64,000 bases of DNA from contig CP142452.1 in the NCBI GenBank assembly GCA_038049695.1, positions 49,186,501 through 49,250,500 on the forward strand, read 5' to 3'. The DNA comes from Cinnamomum chago. Taxonomy: Eukaryota; Streptophyta; Magnoliopsida; Laurales; Lauraceae. Below are positions 37,971 to 49,629 of this stretch, one piece after another. The translations under genes were made by a program, and so were the position numbers. Within the stretch, counting starts at the first letter, position 1, and each line of letters opens with the position of its first letter. The notes below the pieces were generated by a model. The model was not told the origin of the DNA, ran no database searches, and was given only the letters and a program-made list of their open reading frames with translations.

Positions 37971-39540
37971 AAAAACTTCTAATTTCTGTCACATTCTTTG
38001 GTTTTTCCCAATTCACTACTGCTTCAATCTTGGACGGATCCACTGACAGTCCTTCTTTGGAGATAATGTGCCCCAGAAATGCTACTTGGTCTAGCCAAAA
38101 CTCACACTTGTTAAGCTTCGCATACAGCTGATTCTCTCTCAAGAGTTGCAATGCAATCCTCAAATGCTCTTCATGCTCTTCCTTGGTCTTGGAGTACACC
38201 AAAATGTCATCTATGAATACTACAAAAAACTGATCTAGATACTCTGCATATATCTTGTTCATCAAAGCCATGAACACTGTCGGTGCATTAGTCAATCCAA
38301 ATGGCATCACTAGGAACTCATAGTGGCCATATCTTGTCCGGAAAGCTGTTTTCAACACATCTGTTTCTCTAACTCTCAGCTGATGGTAACCGGATCTCAA
38401 GTCAATCCTCAAAAAGTATGATGCACCTTGCAATTGATCAAACAATTCATCTATTCTTGGCAATGGGTACTTGTTCTTGATGGTCACTTGGTTCAATCTT
38501 CTGTAATCTATACACATTCTCATCGAACCATCATTCTTCTTAACAAACAAAACTGGAGCTCCCCATGGTGAAACACTCGGTCTCACAAAACCTTTGTCCA
38601 ATAACTCTTGTAACTGAGTCTTCAACTCTCCCAACTCTGCTGGAGCCATTCTATAAGGTGCAATAGATATCGGAGCGGTCCCTGGTAGCAACTCAATGGT
38701 GAAATCAATCTCTCTCATGGGTGGCAAACCTGGAATCTCCTCCGGAAAAACATCCGGGAACTCCCAAACAATTGGGATCTCCTCCACCCCTTGGGACCGT
38801 TTATCCTCCGTGATAAACGCTAAATAAGCTTCACAACCACTTCTCAAAAGTCTGCCAGCCTTCAACGCTGAAACAAACCCTGCACGAGGATTCCTCCTCT
38901 CTCCCTGAAATGACACTCTTGTTGGTGTCTCAACCAACTTGAAGGTGAGGGTCTTATGGAAACAATCCATTGTGGCATGGTACCATGCCAGCCAATCCAT
39001 CCCTAGGATGACATCATAATCAAACATCTCCAAAGAAATGAGATCTGCGGTTAAAACCACTTCTCCTATCTGAACTGTGCAACTAGGGTAAAAGGTTCTA
39101 CAAATAACTTGTTTACCTACTGGGGTTGCCACAGTCAAAATGAACTCAAGTTCTCTAGCATGCATATCAATCAACTTAGAAAATTTATGGGAGACGAAAG
39201 AATGTGTAGAGCCAGGGTCAAACAAAATCATAGCTTTAATCCCACAAATAAGAAGTGTACCTTCCACTACATTTCTCGATGCCTCTGCATCAACTCTATT
39301 GACCCCGTAGATTTGCCCTCGAAGTTGTGGCCTGTTCTGAGCTTGTTGTGGCTTGCCATGTGGTGCATTCCTGTTCTGCTGCGGTGCACGCTGATGTCCC
39401 TGCTGCTGACGGGCCTGGTGTTGTGGCTGCTGCTTTCTAAACTGTTGTTGCTGTGGTGCTTGCTGCTGAAGTGGCCTTGCCTGGTTTTGGACAACCAATG
39501 CATGCTGTGGTGGTGGTGGTGGTGGACGTTGTGGCCTTTG
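37971..39540 (-). pseudogene. pol: Tekay pol, first part: protease and reverse transcriptase
   Basis: In the frame read from 39498, a Gln-rich linker (1-60) is followed by an aspartic protease with active site [11 protein letters not shown] (93-103); DPGS in place of DSGA is, as I recall, common in plant Tekay elements. Reverse transcriptase spans about 255-480, with [20 protein letters not shown] (317-336), [15 protein letters not shown] and the catalytic FIDD (428-431). The frame is continuous with gag apart from an in-frame TAA at 39543-39541, so the original product was a single gag-pol protein. It is lost at a one-base insertion near 37975. Confidence 0.92.
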
Positions 39541-40446
39541 TTACTGCTGCTGATTCTGTCTATTTGGCCTAGGGCAATCCCTCATCCGATGGTCCATCGA
39601 CCCACACCTGAAGCATGCTCCTGTGATGGTACAACATTCCACACTAGCATGGTTCTTCCCACAGTGGATGCAAACCACTGGATTCTGCACATTTGGTCCT
39701 GTCCTTTGCCTCTTATTCTGATGGTTTCTCTGATGTTGGTAATTTTGCTGCTGAGCTGGACTCTTGCCTTGGACTCTGAGGATTTTGTTGTGGAAGTTCT
39801 CAAACTTGTAAGCCCTCTTGACTGCCTCATCGAAAGTAGCAGGTGGTACTACTCCGGTGGCATCCCTCTCAATGAAAGGGTTGAGTCCCTCAAAGAACTT
39901 AGCAATTTTCTTCTCCACTGTATCTACCAACTCCGGGGCATATTTGGACAGTCTCTCAAACTTGGTGAGATATTCTAAGACTGTCATACTCCCCTGCACC
40001 AGCTGCTGAAACTCTATGGCCTTTTGTCTCTTGATATGGGCAGGTACATATTTATCATGGAATTGTCTCTTGAAGTTTGCCCACACCTCTGCATCAGCCA
40101 TGTTCCTGTATTCTTCCCTAACTGTTTTCCACCATCTGTCTGCTGTACCGCTGAAAAGGGATGATGCTAGCTTTACCCTTTCTCCTCCTGTACACTGGAA
40201 AATCTCGAAGATGTTCTCTGTATGTTCTAACCAGTCATCTGCAGCCAATGGATCTTCTTCCCCAAGGAATTCCTTTGGAGCCCTCTTCCGAAACCGTTCA
40301 AATAAGGCATTAGGGTCATGTTGTCTTTGATTGATAACGATTGCGGGTTGGGGTTGAACCAGTTCTGGTCTTCTCTGTAAGACCACAAGCAATTGCCTTT
40401 GCATCTCTGCCATTTCCCTAGCATGGTCTTCTTCTCTCTTCAGCAT
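39541..40446 (-). pseudogene. gag: Tekay gag, main part with zinc knuckle
   Basis: 301 open codons. A retrotransposon gag domain covers about residues 48-220 (LFERFRKRAPKEF to YKFENFHN). A CCHC zinc knuckle is complete at C278, C281, H286 and C291, preceded by a second Cys/His cluster (C259, C262, H266, C271). Gag packages the element RNA. The M at 40446 is not the real start: the frame continues upstream through a TAG (40449-40447) and another TAG (40515-40513) to the true N terminus beyond the nested solo LTR. A TAA ends it at 39543-39541. Confidence 0.9.
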
Positions 40447-40520
40447 CTATTCTTGCAATCTAGCTTGGTTCTCATTGGCTTGGCGTTGTTGGTCAATCAT
40501 CATTTCCTGGAACTAATTTG

Positions 40521-42570
40521 TGAAAGATAGTGTGATTCAGATCTGAACTCCTTTTGAGAAAAGAATTCTATGGCTGGAATTTTAAAACTTTTAGCCAGGA
40601 TCCGAATTAGAAAGCAAACCAGCCATGTAAATCACACCATAACACCATGCAATCATAATCAACTTGTGTGAAAACAAATAAGATACATAGGAGAACATAT
40701 ACCTGATGATATGAAGACTTAGAATCTCTGAAACAAAGTATGCAAAGGGGCTGAAATCAGACTGCAATCAAGCAATGAGTTGCTGGAATTTCCTGCAGCA
40801 ATTTTTCCTTGTAGTCTTCTCCTCTATTCCCCTTTCTACTAATCTGATTGGTTAGTGTTGGTGGGAACACAACCAGGTTTCCTTCTTCTTGTTTTTCCTT
40901 GATTTTATGTGAGAAGACCAGACCTGATATGTTTTATGTGAGAAGACCAGACCTGATATGGTCTTTCCCCAAGAGGAAAAACGTGGACCAACAAGAACTC
41001 CTCTCTTTGTGCAAGACAACTATGGACGTCTAAGGGGGTGGCTGGCTGTTCTACCTCTCTTCCACGCCCAAAGGGTTTTTACTCTCCTTCTTTTTCTCTC
41101 CAATCAGTTACACGCCCAAGGGAAACTATCAGCTATATATAAAGAGCTGAAACCCTTTTAGAATATGTTTCCTTAAAGAATAAGGAAACCAAGAGAGACT
41201 ATCCAAAAAGGAAACCACCACCTTATGGACGTCCAGCCCCTTTTTTTTATCTAGTTTAGTTTCTAAAAAAATAATTAGAAGGCTACTAAACTTAAGGAGA
41301 ACTTGCACAAAAAGAAATCCTTCCAAGTGATAGGACCTACACAAACTTGGGACCCACTTACTAGGGACCACATTGGTTAGCCCACACATACTATGGTCCA
41401 TGCACCAATTAATTTTTTCTAGAGTTGTAATTCATGTATGCCATCATGGGCTTATTTGAATTTACACTCAAAATTATTTCTCCAATCATTTAAACAATTT
41501 AGGAAACCTTGCCAATCTAGGAAAGTGGCTAGAGAAGGGACCAAAAGACTTATTTGCCCTTGGCTCCCAAAATGACCAAAATGTCCATGCTAACCCCATA
41601 GCAACATCAAGATCATTTTAACCCTAACTCATTCCACTAAAGAGTTATGGTTGCACTCCAGGGACAAATAATAAATTGCAATTAAAGCTCATCATAGACT
41701 GACGATTGTCTTTGACCTACCAAGTACAATGACCATAATGTCCCTCTATGTAACATCCATAATCAAGTAGGTTAACCGATGTACTATCTACCTTCTCGAT
41801 TACATCTCAACCTTAGAACTTCATACCCATGGCTTAATCATCATCCTGATATCATTCTCTTGATCCAGGGAGCGATCCACAAGTTCAATATCCATATGGA
41901 ACATCCATATACTAAGATCTTAGATTCTGATGATTAATCGGATAATTCTAAGGGGACGATCATTCCATCACATGATGGCATAGATTCCATATTGCATTTG
42001 CACGTCCCAACTAATCAAGCCCAAGCACCCAAAACACAGAGCTGTTGACCCATGAACAGGATCTCACCCATAGTGAATTAAAGCACAAGAACTTGACTTT
42101 GTCAGTTCATCCACAAATGCTCAAGATTAAGAGCACTGGTCACTCAGTAGCAAGAGGTGATTTGATCTCTCTCTGTGATAGTACTATTTTAGAGATCACA
42201 CCTACAAGTGGTCCTGTTCAATGCATGACACATGCACTAATGAGATAAATCCGGGAAAGACCTCCCGTGACTAAGGTAAGTCACCCTGAACACAGGAGAG
42301 TTTCTCATTATAACTTATACCAAGATGAAGTGCCCAACTCCACCTCTCGGTTATGAACAAATTAGTTGTTTCCAGTATCCATGACTCAGACCTAACTGTG
42401 TGTAGCCACTACACACCTAAGTCATTACTTGAAAACAATGGGCCTTACACAACCATACATATACACAAGTATAAAGAGAAAGAAGTCATTCCATTAAATA
42501 ACCAATAAATATCCAGTAACAGAGATGTGAGTGCAGTCAGTGGGCTTTAGGGCATACACCAATCCCAACA
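40521..42570 (-). mobile_element. Copia-type solo LTR in Tekay gag, TSD ATTTG
   Basis: 2050 bp, flanked by ATTTG at 40516-40520 and 42571-42575. On the minus strand it begins TGTTGGGATTGG and ends CTTTCA. It is a close sister of 16923-18922 and contains a TATATATA box (41141-41134). It splits the gag N terminus at codon 34. A direct repeat of about 30 bases (GAGAAGACCAGACCTGATAT, twice) lies at about 40911-40960. Confidence 0.95.
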
Positions 42571-42672
42571 ATTTGGTGGGTTGTTCTCAACCATATCCTC
42601 TTCTACCGGTCCGGTGTGATCACTGTTACTCTGAGAAGAAATGCTATTCACTGTTCTCTTACGGGGAGGCAT
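42571..42672 (-). pseudogene. gag: Tekay gag N-terminal fragment
   Basis: ATG at 42672-42670 opens a frame beginning MPPRKRTVNSISS, 34 codons up to the solo LTR. A basic MPPR start is typical of plant Ty3/gypsy gag. Across the insertion the frame meets a TAG at 40515-40513. The start follows the primer-binding site by about 140 bases, as expected for a short leader. Confidence 0.8.
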
Positions 42673-42814
42673 GATGCTACAAAACAAATTGTTAGCACAT
42701 AATAATATAATGGGTCACACATTGCTCACACGATACTAGCTATCGAAAGATCTAACGAATCCTCGCCACGTCCTTAGGATTTCTAGTTTCTTTTAATTGC
42801 TTGAAACACGTCTC

Positions 42815-42826
42815 GCTCTGATACCA
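42815..42826 (-). other. Primer-binding site of the Tekay element (tRNA-iMet)
   Basis: The minus strand reads TGGTATCAGAGC, a 12-base match to the initiator tRNA-Met 3' end, three bases inside the 5' LTR. Confidence 0.92.
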
Positions 42827-42829
42827 GTC

Positions 42830-45800
42830 GGTCGCGGCCCCGGACCGGCCCCCACGTGACTGATCCGGAGTCGGGACATTAGTGGTGATGATGATCCACA
42901 TCACATCTGTTTAAATGATGACATACATTTATTTAATTTCCAACAGGTGTCCGCGGTGAGGATATCACAACCATAAATGAATATTTCTTTTAAGTGCGGA
43001 AGCATGTAGCAAATCAACTAGTCAGACTGTCTCTAGTCATGAAAGCATTAACATCAAGTATAAAATACTGTATCAGAATGAGCAATGAACTATAGCATGT
43101 TCCCCAAAAGTAGTTAAAGTTTAAACAACAGATCATTTAGTTACATCCCCAAAAATTAGAGGCCAACAAAGGCCAATATAAACAAAACAGTAATCCATAA
43201 GAATGGTTAAATAGAACCCCTCAAAATGTTACGCCTCTCTTAGTAACCCGATGTCTACATGACATCGTCGGCACGCCACTCGACTAGAGGTTGCGGCTCA
43301 CCTACTGCCTCCTCCGACTCCTCCTCAAGGTAGCCGGCAACGGGACCTGAGTACCAAAGCAAATGGGTCAGACACGACGGTCTGGCAATAGAGTGAAAGA
43401 TATAACAACATATAATAAAGAAAATATCTTGAAAAGCATAGAAATCTATTTAAACAAGAACTCTCATAAAGTAGATAAATCATTTGCTAGAAAACAAGTA
43501 AACAAGATAAAACACATAAGGTATCCAAGGAATCAAAAACTAACAAGATGGCAATCACATAAAGCTAAGTACTCTGTCACTAAGGTGACAACAGTATAAC
43601 GGGATGTTGAACTCAGTCACACAAAGTGAGGAGATTCAACGCAAATCATATATACAATATAAATATACGGGACGGGACAACGGTAGCGAACCGGGTATCG
43701 GGACGGGACCACGGTAACAGACCGGGTATCGGGATCCCAACTGCAGCTGGCGGGACTGGAAAGGGATCTCCAAGTCGGTGGATCAAACTGACAAGGTATC
43801 CAAGCTTAGTGATGCCGACTCATAGGTTAACCAACAAATCGAGACATATGCAAAATACATCAAGTTCAAGTAAATAAATGGACGGGGCAAGAATACTCAA
43901 ATGCATAACTTTCATTTAATGTCGGGCAATACTCTTCGGGACAAGTCCATGTTACTAGTGTAACTATCATGCCTTCGGGAAAACAAATCATATAATATAA
44001 ATCTTGGAATGAAGTGAAACAATGAACTATAACAATTTCGGGTAAAATATTGGTTTCAAGATCTATTTAGTGTATAGGGGTCCCGTATGTCGATTATAAT
44101 AAAGACTTGGTACTCCTCGAGTTAGAAGACATTCCGGGCTCCTTATGCACCTTGAAGTTTCAACACTTCGAATGAAATCTTTGTGATATAGTTTCTTTCC
44201 ACGAATGGCCTCATACATTGTTTAGAAATTCTCCTTGCCATCGCGGGGTTCTCAGAGAATAGACCCAAACATTGAAATAGTTAAACATTGTCCCAAACAT
44301 AGCCTTGCCCAACGGGGCCTCTCGCTCGAGCGGACTGGAGAGTTCGCTCGAGCGAGTCGCTCTCTGGAATGGCTGTCTGGGTGGGTTCGCTCGAGCGAAG
44401 TTGAGGTCGCTCGAACGAACTCATTGGGTCGAGCGAATATTTAAATGCGTTCGAACGAACAACTCTCTAGAATGAGTTCTGGGATGTCCGCTCGAGCGAT
44501 CAAGGGTGCGCTCGAGCGACACAGCTACTGGAATGCTCCGAACCCTTTTCTGGACTGGTCGCTCGAGCGAAGTGTCATGGTCGCTCGAGCGAACTGTCCA
44601 GGAACTGATTCCGGACCAGTTCAGCTCCCCTCTATCCCTTCCTTCTACAACTCCCTTTTAGCCCCTTTTCTACATCAAATGAGGAGCCTAATACTTCAAT
44701 CAAACTACATCAAATCCTTTCATCACATTCATCCCATTCTCTCCTCCATCAATAACACATTTAATATAAGAAGGAAAGAAGAAGGACACCATTTCACATA
44801 AGATACATTTGGAACCAAACAAGGAGAATTAAATGCTATGAGCTAACATATCTTTAATGACCATAAATGCATCCTTTAATACTCCATTAAGAACATTTAT
44901 TTCCATAATGAAAATCAATAAAAGCATGAGAAGATCATTAATGTTTCACCAAACCATGTAAAACCCAAAAACACTCCAATCATTCACTTACCTTAGGTCC
45001 AAGCTAGCCAAAAATCAAGCCTCTAAACACTTCTTAAGCTCACTTCCAAGCTACAATAAAAAAATCCCCAAAACAAACCATAAAATGGGTCAAACAAAGA
45101 ATGAATAGGATAGAACTTTCAATAATGCAAATGGAGCTTATCAAGAGCTAGAGGGACACTAATCTAGGAGATGGGGAGGGTTACTTACTTGGATGACCTT
45201 CAAACGAAGAAGGCTAGCTCTAGGGATGTCTCAAGGTTGTAAGATTTCTCCACAAATGATATCAAGATGAAGCTTGTAAGATGAGGAAGAAGATGGTGAT
45301 TTCCATTTCAAGTTTGGTGCAAGATTAGTGTGGGTTGGAGATGGAGAAGCAAAAAGAATAAGGAGAGTTGCAAGAAAACCCTAAGCTCTCCACTTGTGCT
45401 GGAACATGAAGAAGGAATGGAATGAAGAGTGGTTTCCCTATGTTAACAATGAGTTGGGTCCCACTACTAAAGGCACTAGTTGGGCTGAAATCATCTCTTT
45501 CGGGACCTCGGATGAATTCGACGAAGAAGGAAGAAATGATCGTCGAAATATCTAGTTTCCAAAAAGTGTATGTTTCGTGGGTTTCGAGAATATCAAGTTT
45601 TGGGGTACAAATTTTGTGTGCAATGACTGTTTTGCCCTCAAGGCTATGAAATCGGGTTTCGGGATCTCAAACGGGGACGGGATCAGCGTGAAAGTCGTAT
45701 GGAATAACTATACCAATAAAACGGGACTAAAACCAAGAATGCAAAAATCTCCGATAAATCCTCGAGCACATGCCATGCCATAGAAAGGAAAACCCCAAAA

Positions 45801-45951
45801 AGGGTCCCACTAATCACAAGACAACCAAAACTCCCCAGAACTATAACAAAAGCTATTCCAAATCCAACTTAGCGAAAATCACTAATCAAGCTTAGAACTA
45901 ACACGCAACTTAATTAGTACTAATCGGGTTCACTCGGGTCGGGGTCTTACA
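42830..45951 (-). repeat. 5' LTR of the Tekay element
   Basis: 3122 bp, uninterrupted, beginning TGTAAGACCCCGACC at 45951. Its inner end is mutated: the plus strand reads GGTCGCGGCC where other copies have TGTCGCGACC. It carries the CGCTCGAGCG cluster at 44322-44600, the hairpin at 43575-43590, GTAAGT as ACTTAC at 45183, and about 26 extra bases near 44720 compared with the 3' LTR. Confidence 0.93.
44322..44600 (-). repeat. CGCTCGAGCG cluster in Tekay 5' LTR
   Basis: Same words, order and spacing as 30130-30402 in the 3' LTR. Several words that are degenerate there are exact here. Confidence 0.85.
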
Positions 45952-46891
45952 GATATGAAACTGAAAATCTAATACACACACACACTATGAATGCAAAGAC
46001 GAATGCACAATGTGTATGTACGATGTCTTCAATAAATTTTAAAATGAAAGCTCATAAATGTATGCCAATGGCTTTTGAAAATTTTAGCTCATAAAAACAT
46101 TTATGATTGAGGTAAGAATGCTAATCACATGTTAAAAATAACTTGTAAAAGATATACATATGTATTCCAAACAAGTTGTGAAATTCTTAGAACTAAACAT
46201 GTGATGCATGGGGATTTCAATCAAATTAACAATGTAGCTTAATATGTGTATGGTATAAGCATAAAACACAAAAATAGATTTGATTGAAGATAAGGGACAA
46301 ATCATATGTAATTATAAATTCAACTCGAAAATGATATACCTATCAATGCTAAACAAGTTGTAAAACTTTAAAATAGAAGTACATATGATTTGTGAAGATG
46401 TTGAATCCAAAACATAAGATAGATTTGAAAGTGATTTTCTTATGATGAAAAACAACAACCAAAGATTCAACCTAGTATAGGAATCATGATACATAAAATT
46501 TCAAAGATGTTTTTATTAACATGATTTACTTAGATATACCAATTTAAGTACTACTTGGATTGAATCAAGTGAAAGTCCGGGGATCCGAACCCTGGAGGGG
46601 GGTGAATAGGGTGAGCGTCAATTATGACCAATTTTAATCAATTTTATCTTCTTTAAAATAAACTAGTCACAAGTGGTGATTATCAAACTAAATGCGGAAA
46701 CTAATAAAAGCAATCACCACAAAGCATGCACCATCACACAAGGATTTATAGTGGTTCGGTCACAATGCCTACATCCACTACCGACTTGTGATCCACCACC
46801 CCACCGGATTTTCACTATTTATGTTTTTCAATAGGCTACGCAATAACCTTTACATTATGCTTTCGAGGCTAAGCAATAACCACTACATTAT

Positions 46892-49629
46892 TGTAAGACC
46901 CCGACCCGAGTGAGCCCGATTAAGTTGCGTGTTGGTGCTAAGCTTGATTAGTGATTTCTGGCTAAGTGGGTTTGGAATAGCTTTTGTTGTAGTTTTGGAG
47001 TAGTTTTGTGGATTTTGATTGCTTTGTGCTAGTAAGGCCCTTTGGGGGATCCTTTTCATGACTTTGCATGTGCTCGAGGATTTATCGGAGATTTTTGCAT
47101 TCATGGTTTTAATCTCGTTTTATTGGTATTGTTATTCCATACGACTTTCATGTTGATCCCGTGTCCATTTGAGATCCCGAAACCTGATTTCATAGCCTTG
47201 AGGGCAAAACTGTCATTGCACACAAATCTATACCCAAAACTTGATATTCTCGAAACCCACGAAACATATATTTTTTGGAAACTAGATATTCCGATGATCA
47301 TTTCTTCCTTCTTCGTCGAATCCATCCGAGATCCCGAAAGAGATTATTTCAGCCAAACAAGCTCCTTTAGTAGTGGGACCCAACCCATTTGTTAACAAAG
47401 GGAAGCCACTCTCCTTTCCATTTCATTTTCCTTTTCCAGCACAAAAAGGCAGCCTAGGGTTGTTTGGAAGATTTCCTCTTCTTCTTGCTCTCTCCACCTC
47501 CAATCCACACCAAGCTTGCATCAATCAAGAAATGGAAGTTATCATTCTCCTCCCCACCTTGCAAGCTTCCTTTTGATACCATTTGTAGAAGAATCCACCA
47601 ACTTTGAGATCTTCATTGAACTAAATCTTGCCATTAGAGGACCTTACAAGTAAGTAATCCTTCCCTTCTTCTAGATTGGTATTCTTCTAGCCTTAGAGAA
47701 GCTTCATCTTCATTATTGTAAAGTTTCCCTTCCTATTTCTTGTTTTGACCCATTTTAGGGTTTGCTTTGGGGATTTTTGTCATAGCTTGGATCTTTGGTT
47801 TTGAGGAGGAGAAAGGGCTCAAATCTGAACACAGTGGGTGTTTTCCGCACCTGGCGGTCAGCCAGCGGTCACCTGGCGGCTAGCCGTCTGGTGACTGGCA
47901 GCTAACCGCCAGCTAGCCGAAATGTCACGGTTGCTTTTCCAGAGAGCACACTTCTCCACCTGAAACTCAATTAGCTCCACGGTTAGCCTGCGGCTAGCCG
48001 CCCATCCCAGCGGCGGCTAACCGCCAGCTGACCGCACCTTGGCGGTTAGCTTTCCAGTAAGCTACATTTTTACAGCCCAGCCGCGGTCAGCCAGCGGCTA
48101 GCCGCCCGTCCCAGCGGCGGCTAACCGCCAGGTGACCGAAATTTCCCAGGTTCCGGAGAGCTCCTCGCTCGAGCGAACTCTCCGGTTCACTCGAGCGCTG
48201 AGCATAGTCGATCAAAGAGATTCACTAGGCATTGTATGAGGCCATTCGAGAAAGAAACCATATCACGAAGATGTCATTCGAAGTTTTGAAAATTCAAAGT
48301 GTATAAGGAGCCCGGAATGTCCCCAAACTCAAAGAGTACCAAGTTTTTATCAGATCGACATACGGGGTCCCTATTCACCTTGACCTAGTTTTGAACCCTG
48401 ATACTTGTCTTGAGATTTCAAAAGCTCTATAGTATTTCATTGTTCTCTAGATTTATACTACATGCCTTGTTTTCCCGAAAGTATTGAATTACACTTGAAA
48501 TAGTTACTTGTCTTGAAGTGCATTGCACCACATGAAATGACAGTGTGCCCTTGAGCACCCCCGTCTTGCCCGTTTATTCATTGTACTTAATTTATTTACA
48601 TATGTCTCGATTTGGTATTTGACCTATTAGTCGGCACCACTAAGCTTGGATAACCCTGTTGGTCTGATCCACCGACTTGGAGATCCCACTCTTGTCCCGC
48701 CAGCTGCAGTTTGGATCCCGCTACCCGGTTATTACCGTGGTCTTGCCCTGATGCCGCAGATTGCTACTGTGGTCCCCGATGCCCGGCTCGCTACCGTGGT
48801 CATGTATAGTATTGTATATGTATATGTATTTATATGAGATCCACTGTTTCTCCTCACCTCGAGTGACTGAGACCAGTGCCTAGTTATTGCTCTATCGCTT
48901 TAGTGATAGAGGACTTAGCTTCGTGTGGTTGCCATCTTGCTTGTTTCCCGTTTCCTTGGTCACCTTACATGTTTTACATTGCATCCTTGTAATTGAATAA
49001 ATGTTTTATCTCGTTCATAGAAATTGTTATTTAAACAGGTTTACATGTTTTGAAGGTAAATTCATTTATTTTCATATTGTTATTGTGTTTTCCTCCATTT
49101 GCTAAACCGTCGTGTTTGATCTACTCTTTGGTACTCAGGTCCCGTTGTTGGTTACCCCGAGGAGGAGCACAAGGAGGCGGTCGTAGAACCGCAGCAGTTA
49201 GTGGAGTGGCGTGCCGATGACGTCATGTAGACGTTTGATGGTTATGAGAGACTTATCTTTTTGGGGAAACTGTCTAACCATTCTTTGGATTGGTATTTTC
49301 GTTATATTGGCCTGGTGGGCCTCTATTTTTGGGAAATGTAATTAAATGATATTTGTATAAACTTTAACTTACCTTGGGTAAACATGCTATAGATCATTGC
49401 TCATTCTGATATAGTATCTTCATACTTGTGATATTGATTTATTACCAAGGATGGTTGACTATTTGATTTGCTACACGCTTCCGCACTTAATAGAAATGTT
49501 CATTTATGGTTGTGATATCCTAACCGCGGACACCTGTGGGAAATTAAATAAACGTAAGTTGTTATTAAACATATGTAATTGTCGCAATCCCGGATCCGTC
49601 CTTCGGATTCCCGGTCCGGGGTCGCGACA
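46892..49629 (+). mobile_element. Family B solo LTR, TSD ATTAT
   Basis: 2738 bp from TGTAAGACCCCGACC to GGGGTCGCGACA, flanked by ATTAT at 46887-46891 and 49630-49634. It has the GGCTAGCCGCC-type cluster (47851-48199) like the copy at 1-2964, GTAAGT at 47650, the long hairpin at 48890-48911 and the most divergent version of the short frame, ending at about 49230. The block at about 48620-48920 resembles the family C LTR at 24379, indicating a recombinant LTR. Confidence 0.94.
47851..48199 (+). repeat. GGCTAGCCGCC / GGCTAACCGCC cluster
   Basis: Same cluster type as 1205-1562, ending with two CTCGAGCG words near 48168 and 48190. Confidence 0.8.

Larger units (their letters stand above)
28639..45951 (-). 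mobile_element. Tekay/Del-type chromovirus, two LTRs, TSD GATAT
   Basis: A 17,313-bp element flanked by GATAT at 28634-28638 and 45952-45956. Read on the minus strand: 5' LTR 45951-42830, primer-binding site, gag, pol with protease, reverse transcriptase, RNase H, integrase and chromodomain, polypurine tract, 3' LTR 35838-28639. Nested solo LTRs at 40521-42570 and 30576-34670 account for the excess length; without them it is about 11.2 kb. The coding region has several in-frame stops and one frameshift, so it cannot act alone. Confidence 0.96.
24087..46569 (-). repeat. Array unit 4, split by family C solo LTR and Tekay element
   Basis: Unit sequence at 24087-24378, 28475-28638 and 45952-46569. 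The net length after removing both insertions is about 1064 bp. Confidence 0.85.

Noticed and set aside
39109..39978. 289-codon plus-strand frame
   Set aside because: It is the antisense shadow of the Gln-rich gag-pol linker; Leu/Trp-rich composition arises from reversed CAG/CCA codons.
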